The notes below the pieces were generated by a model. The model was not told the DNA's origin, made no database searches, and saw only the letters and a program-made list of their open reading frames with translations. A stretch of DNA of 64,000 nt, taken from NCBI GenBank assembly GCA_027032075.1, contig JALVOC010000229.1, positions 182,162 through 246,161 of the forward strand, given 5' to 3'. Positions within the stretch are counted from its first letter, which is position 1; every line of letters starts with the position of its first letter. The stretch is from Chromatiales bacterium. Its GTDB lineage: Bacteria > Pseudomonadota > Gammaproteobacteria > UBA6429 > Thiohalophilaceae. Positions 62,875 to 64,000 of this stretch are shown here, one piece after another. A program made the translations under genes and the position numbers.

Positions 62875-63225
62875 ATGAAGAAAACAATTATCGATAAGGT
62901 AAAAGGTCCATTTGATATTGTTTTTATCAGGACATACTTGCTTTTGATTGCAATATTTTATTTTCTTGTTGTATTAGGAATTGTTTATTTAACTCAAACT
63001 ATCGAAGTATGGTGGGGATTTGTTATACTAGTAATAATTTTCTTATTAGGTATGTATTTTTTAATCATAGGGATTTTTTCTACATCAAAATATGCAGAAT
63101 CCGTGGCTAACAAGACCGGAAACCACGAAATATTATTTTTGTTTATAATATTGGCGGGTATCATTAGCGTTGTAGTAAGAAAATTTGTGAACGGAAATAG
63201 CACGGACACCCACACCCTGAAATAG
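62875..63225 (+). CDS. Small membrane protein, possible RHS immunity protein (116 aa)
   Basis: 116 residues with about three membrane helices (20-42, 46-70, 84-102) and a basic N-terminus. The gene is clearly AT-rich. It lies just after the RHS toxin-tip remnant, the normal place of an immunity gene in polymorphic toxin loci. No family is recognised and the ribosome site is weak. The immunity role is inferred from position only. Confidence 0.5.
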   Translation: MKKTIIDKVKGPFDIVFIRTYLLLIAIFYFLVVLGIVYLTQTIEVWWGFVILVIIFLLGMYFLIIGIFSTSKYAESVANKTGNHEILFLFIILAGIISVVVRKFVNGNSTDTHTLK

Positions 63226-63314
63226 CAAAGGAATCTCTTACATGGACACCGCCAGTTTGCAGAGCAAGAATTGGTAAAAAGAATTGATTGCAGTCTTACG
63301 GTGTCTGAGTTGGT

Positions 63315-63509
63315 ATGGCCTCTGGGGCTGTATCAGGATTTATGCTTGGAGGTGGTCTTATGGATACTTCGATGGCGACAGTTAATGGTTACTATGACCA
63401 AGTGCTCGGTGGCGTTGTATCTGGAGCCCGCGTAGGATGCGGTGAGCTTGCGAACCGCATCGATCGAGAGCAGATAATGAGTACATCCACATTCGAGACT
63501 GTAAATTAA
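63315..63509 (+). pseudogene. Glycine-rich remnant, possibly another toxin-tip fragment
   Basis: A 64-codon frame whose first 38 codons (SGAVSGFMLGGGLMDTSM) resemble the glycine-rich linker found before polymorphic toxin tips. The rest is a translated REP repeat. There is no convincing ribosome site. It is most likely debris. Confidence 0.3.
63425..63494. repeat. 70-bp REP-type direct repeat, copy 1
   Basis: Contains the hairpin GATGCGGT...ACCGCATC. It is identical to 63784-63853 except for one base. This GC-rich unit stands out against the AT-rich surroundings. Confidence 0.8.
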
Positions 63510-63783
63510 ATTGTGTAACTGATGGGAAGGACCTACCTAGTTTATATGATCGGAATTCTGTTGTTTGGATTTTTTTTACTATCCAATCAAAAACTACATT
63601 GATAACAATGTATTGTTTGTAATTATCTCGCTTGTTTATCTTCTCCTCGTTAGGGCTGTTGCTGTGCATGTTAGAAAATGAAAACCACGTAAAGGGGGCG
63701 CTACCCTTTATCGACAACCTGTGACTTCTACCACACCGACACTTGCGGCAATGTCACCCTGCTCTACAACCAGTTCTTCTGTC

Positions 63784-63853
63784 AGCCCGCGTAGGATGCG
63801 GTGAGCTTGCGAACCGCATCGATCGAGATCAGATAATGAGTACATCCACATTC
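63784..63853. repeat. 70-bp REP-type direct repeat, copy 2
   Basis: The second copy of the unit at 63425. It interrupts RHS-like coding sequence: YNQFF-type YD-repeat residues end just before it and others resume just after it. Confidence 0.8.
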
Positions 63854-64000
63854 TGAAATACTACTTCAACACACTCGACAAACAACCGGACCTGATCACA
63901 AGACCGGACGGACAAACCATTGATCTGATCTACGACACCACCAGCGGACACTTGCAAACCATCAGCGTGCCGCGTGGCAATTACAGCTATGGCTACGACA
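63854..64000 (+). pseudogene. RHS/YD-repeat fragment running off the window edge
   Basis: One frame reads YYFNTLDKQPDLITRPDGQT, then YDTTSGHLQTISVPRGNYSY, which is the YD-repeat pattern of RHS proteins. The frame is still open at the window end. A REP unit sits at its 5' side, so it is either a remnant or the damaged start of a neighbouring RHS gene. Confidence 0.6.

Overview
The window is chromosomal DNA from a gammaproteobacterium outside the Enterobacterales. The evidence is gene order. The run rluE-nudJ-mnmA-hflD-purB, the run cspD/clpS-clpA-infA-aat-trxB-ftsK-lolA-rarA-serS, and the run uvrY-uvrC-pgsA followed by tRNA-Gly, tRNA-Cys and tRNA-Leu all match the order known from E. coli. Here the second run also carries bpt, crcB and ald and lacks cydCD and lrp, which fits a Chromatiales-like lineage (inference).

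Layout. 1-4.3 kb: a lipoprotein with a glycosidase-like barrel, purB and a small unknown gene. 4.4-4.9 kb: a composite palindromic repeat. 4.9-12.3 kb: acnA, hflD, mnmA, nudJ, rluE, icd and a cspD-like gene. 12.4-21 kb: the N-degron genes clpS, clpA, bpt and aat, with infA, a FemAB/GNAT-like gene, trxB and ald. 21-28.7 kb: ftsK, lolA, rarA, crcB with a DUF190 gene, serS and a BI-1 family membrane gene. 29-37.7 kb: tRNA-Ser(UGA), a CBS-pair protein, an orphan binding protein, a 1022-residue anchored alpha-solenoid protein, a DUF3857/transglutaminase protein and two palindromic repeats. 37.9-42.2 kb: uvrY, a family 5 uracil-DNA glycosylase, uvrC, pgsA and three tRNAs. 42.2-47 kb: an ABC exporter, an inositol-monophosphatase-family enzyme and a divergent FtsH-like protease. 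47-49.6 kb: an old yellow enzyme with a NemR-like repressor gene and visible operators, then sixA. 49.7-56.2 kb: the accessory part, with a Clp1/Grc3-like kinase fused to an RNase Z-like domain, a radical SAM plus NIPSNAP pair, a small membrane protein and an atypical FeoB. 56.2-61.7 kb: a PAS-AAA-HTH regulator with a degenerate ATPase site, a DUF1178 gene, a membrane spermidine-synthase-like protein and an exported PCMT. 61.9-64 kb: low-GC RHS polymorphic-toxin debris with REP-type repeats.

Genes that work together: clpS/clpA with bpt/aat form the bacterial N-degron pathway; icd and acnA belong to the TCA cycle; mnmA and the tRNAs serve translation; uvrC and the UDG serve DNA repair; crcB and DUF190 are likely linked to fluoride tolerance; nemA and the TetR gene form an electrophile-response pair.

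The items most worth a second look are the kinase/RNase Z fusion, the radical SAM/NIPSNAP pair, the degenerate NtrC-type regulator facing an unusual feoB, and a family of long palindromic repeats with different stems but one shared loop sequence. I found no CRISPR array, prophage or intact transposase gene.
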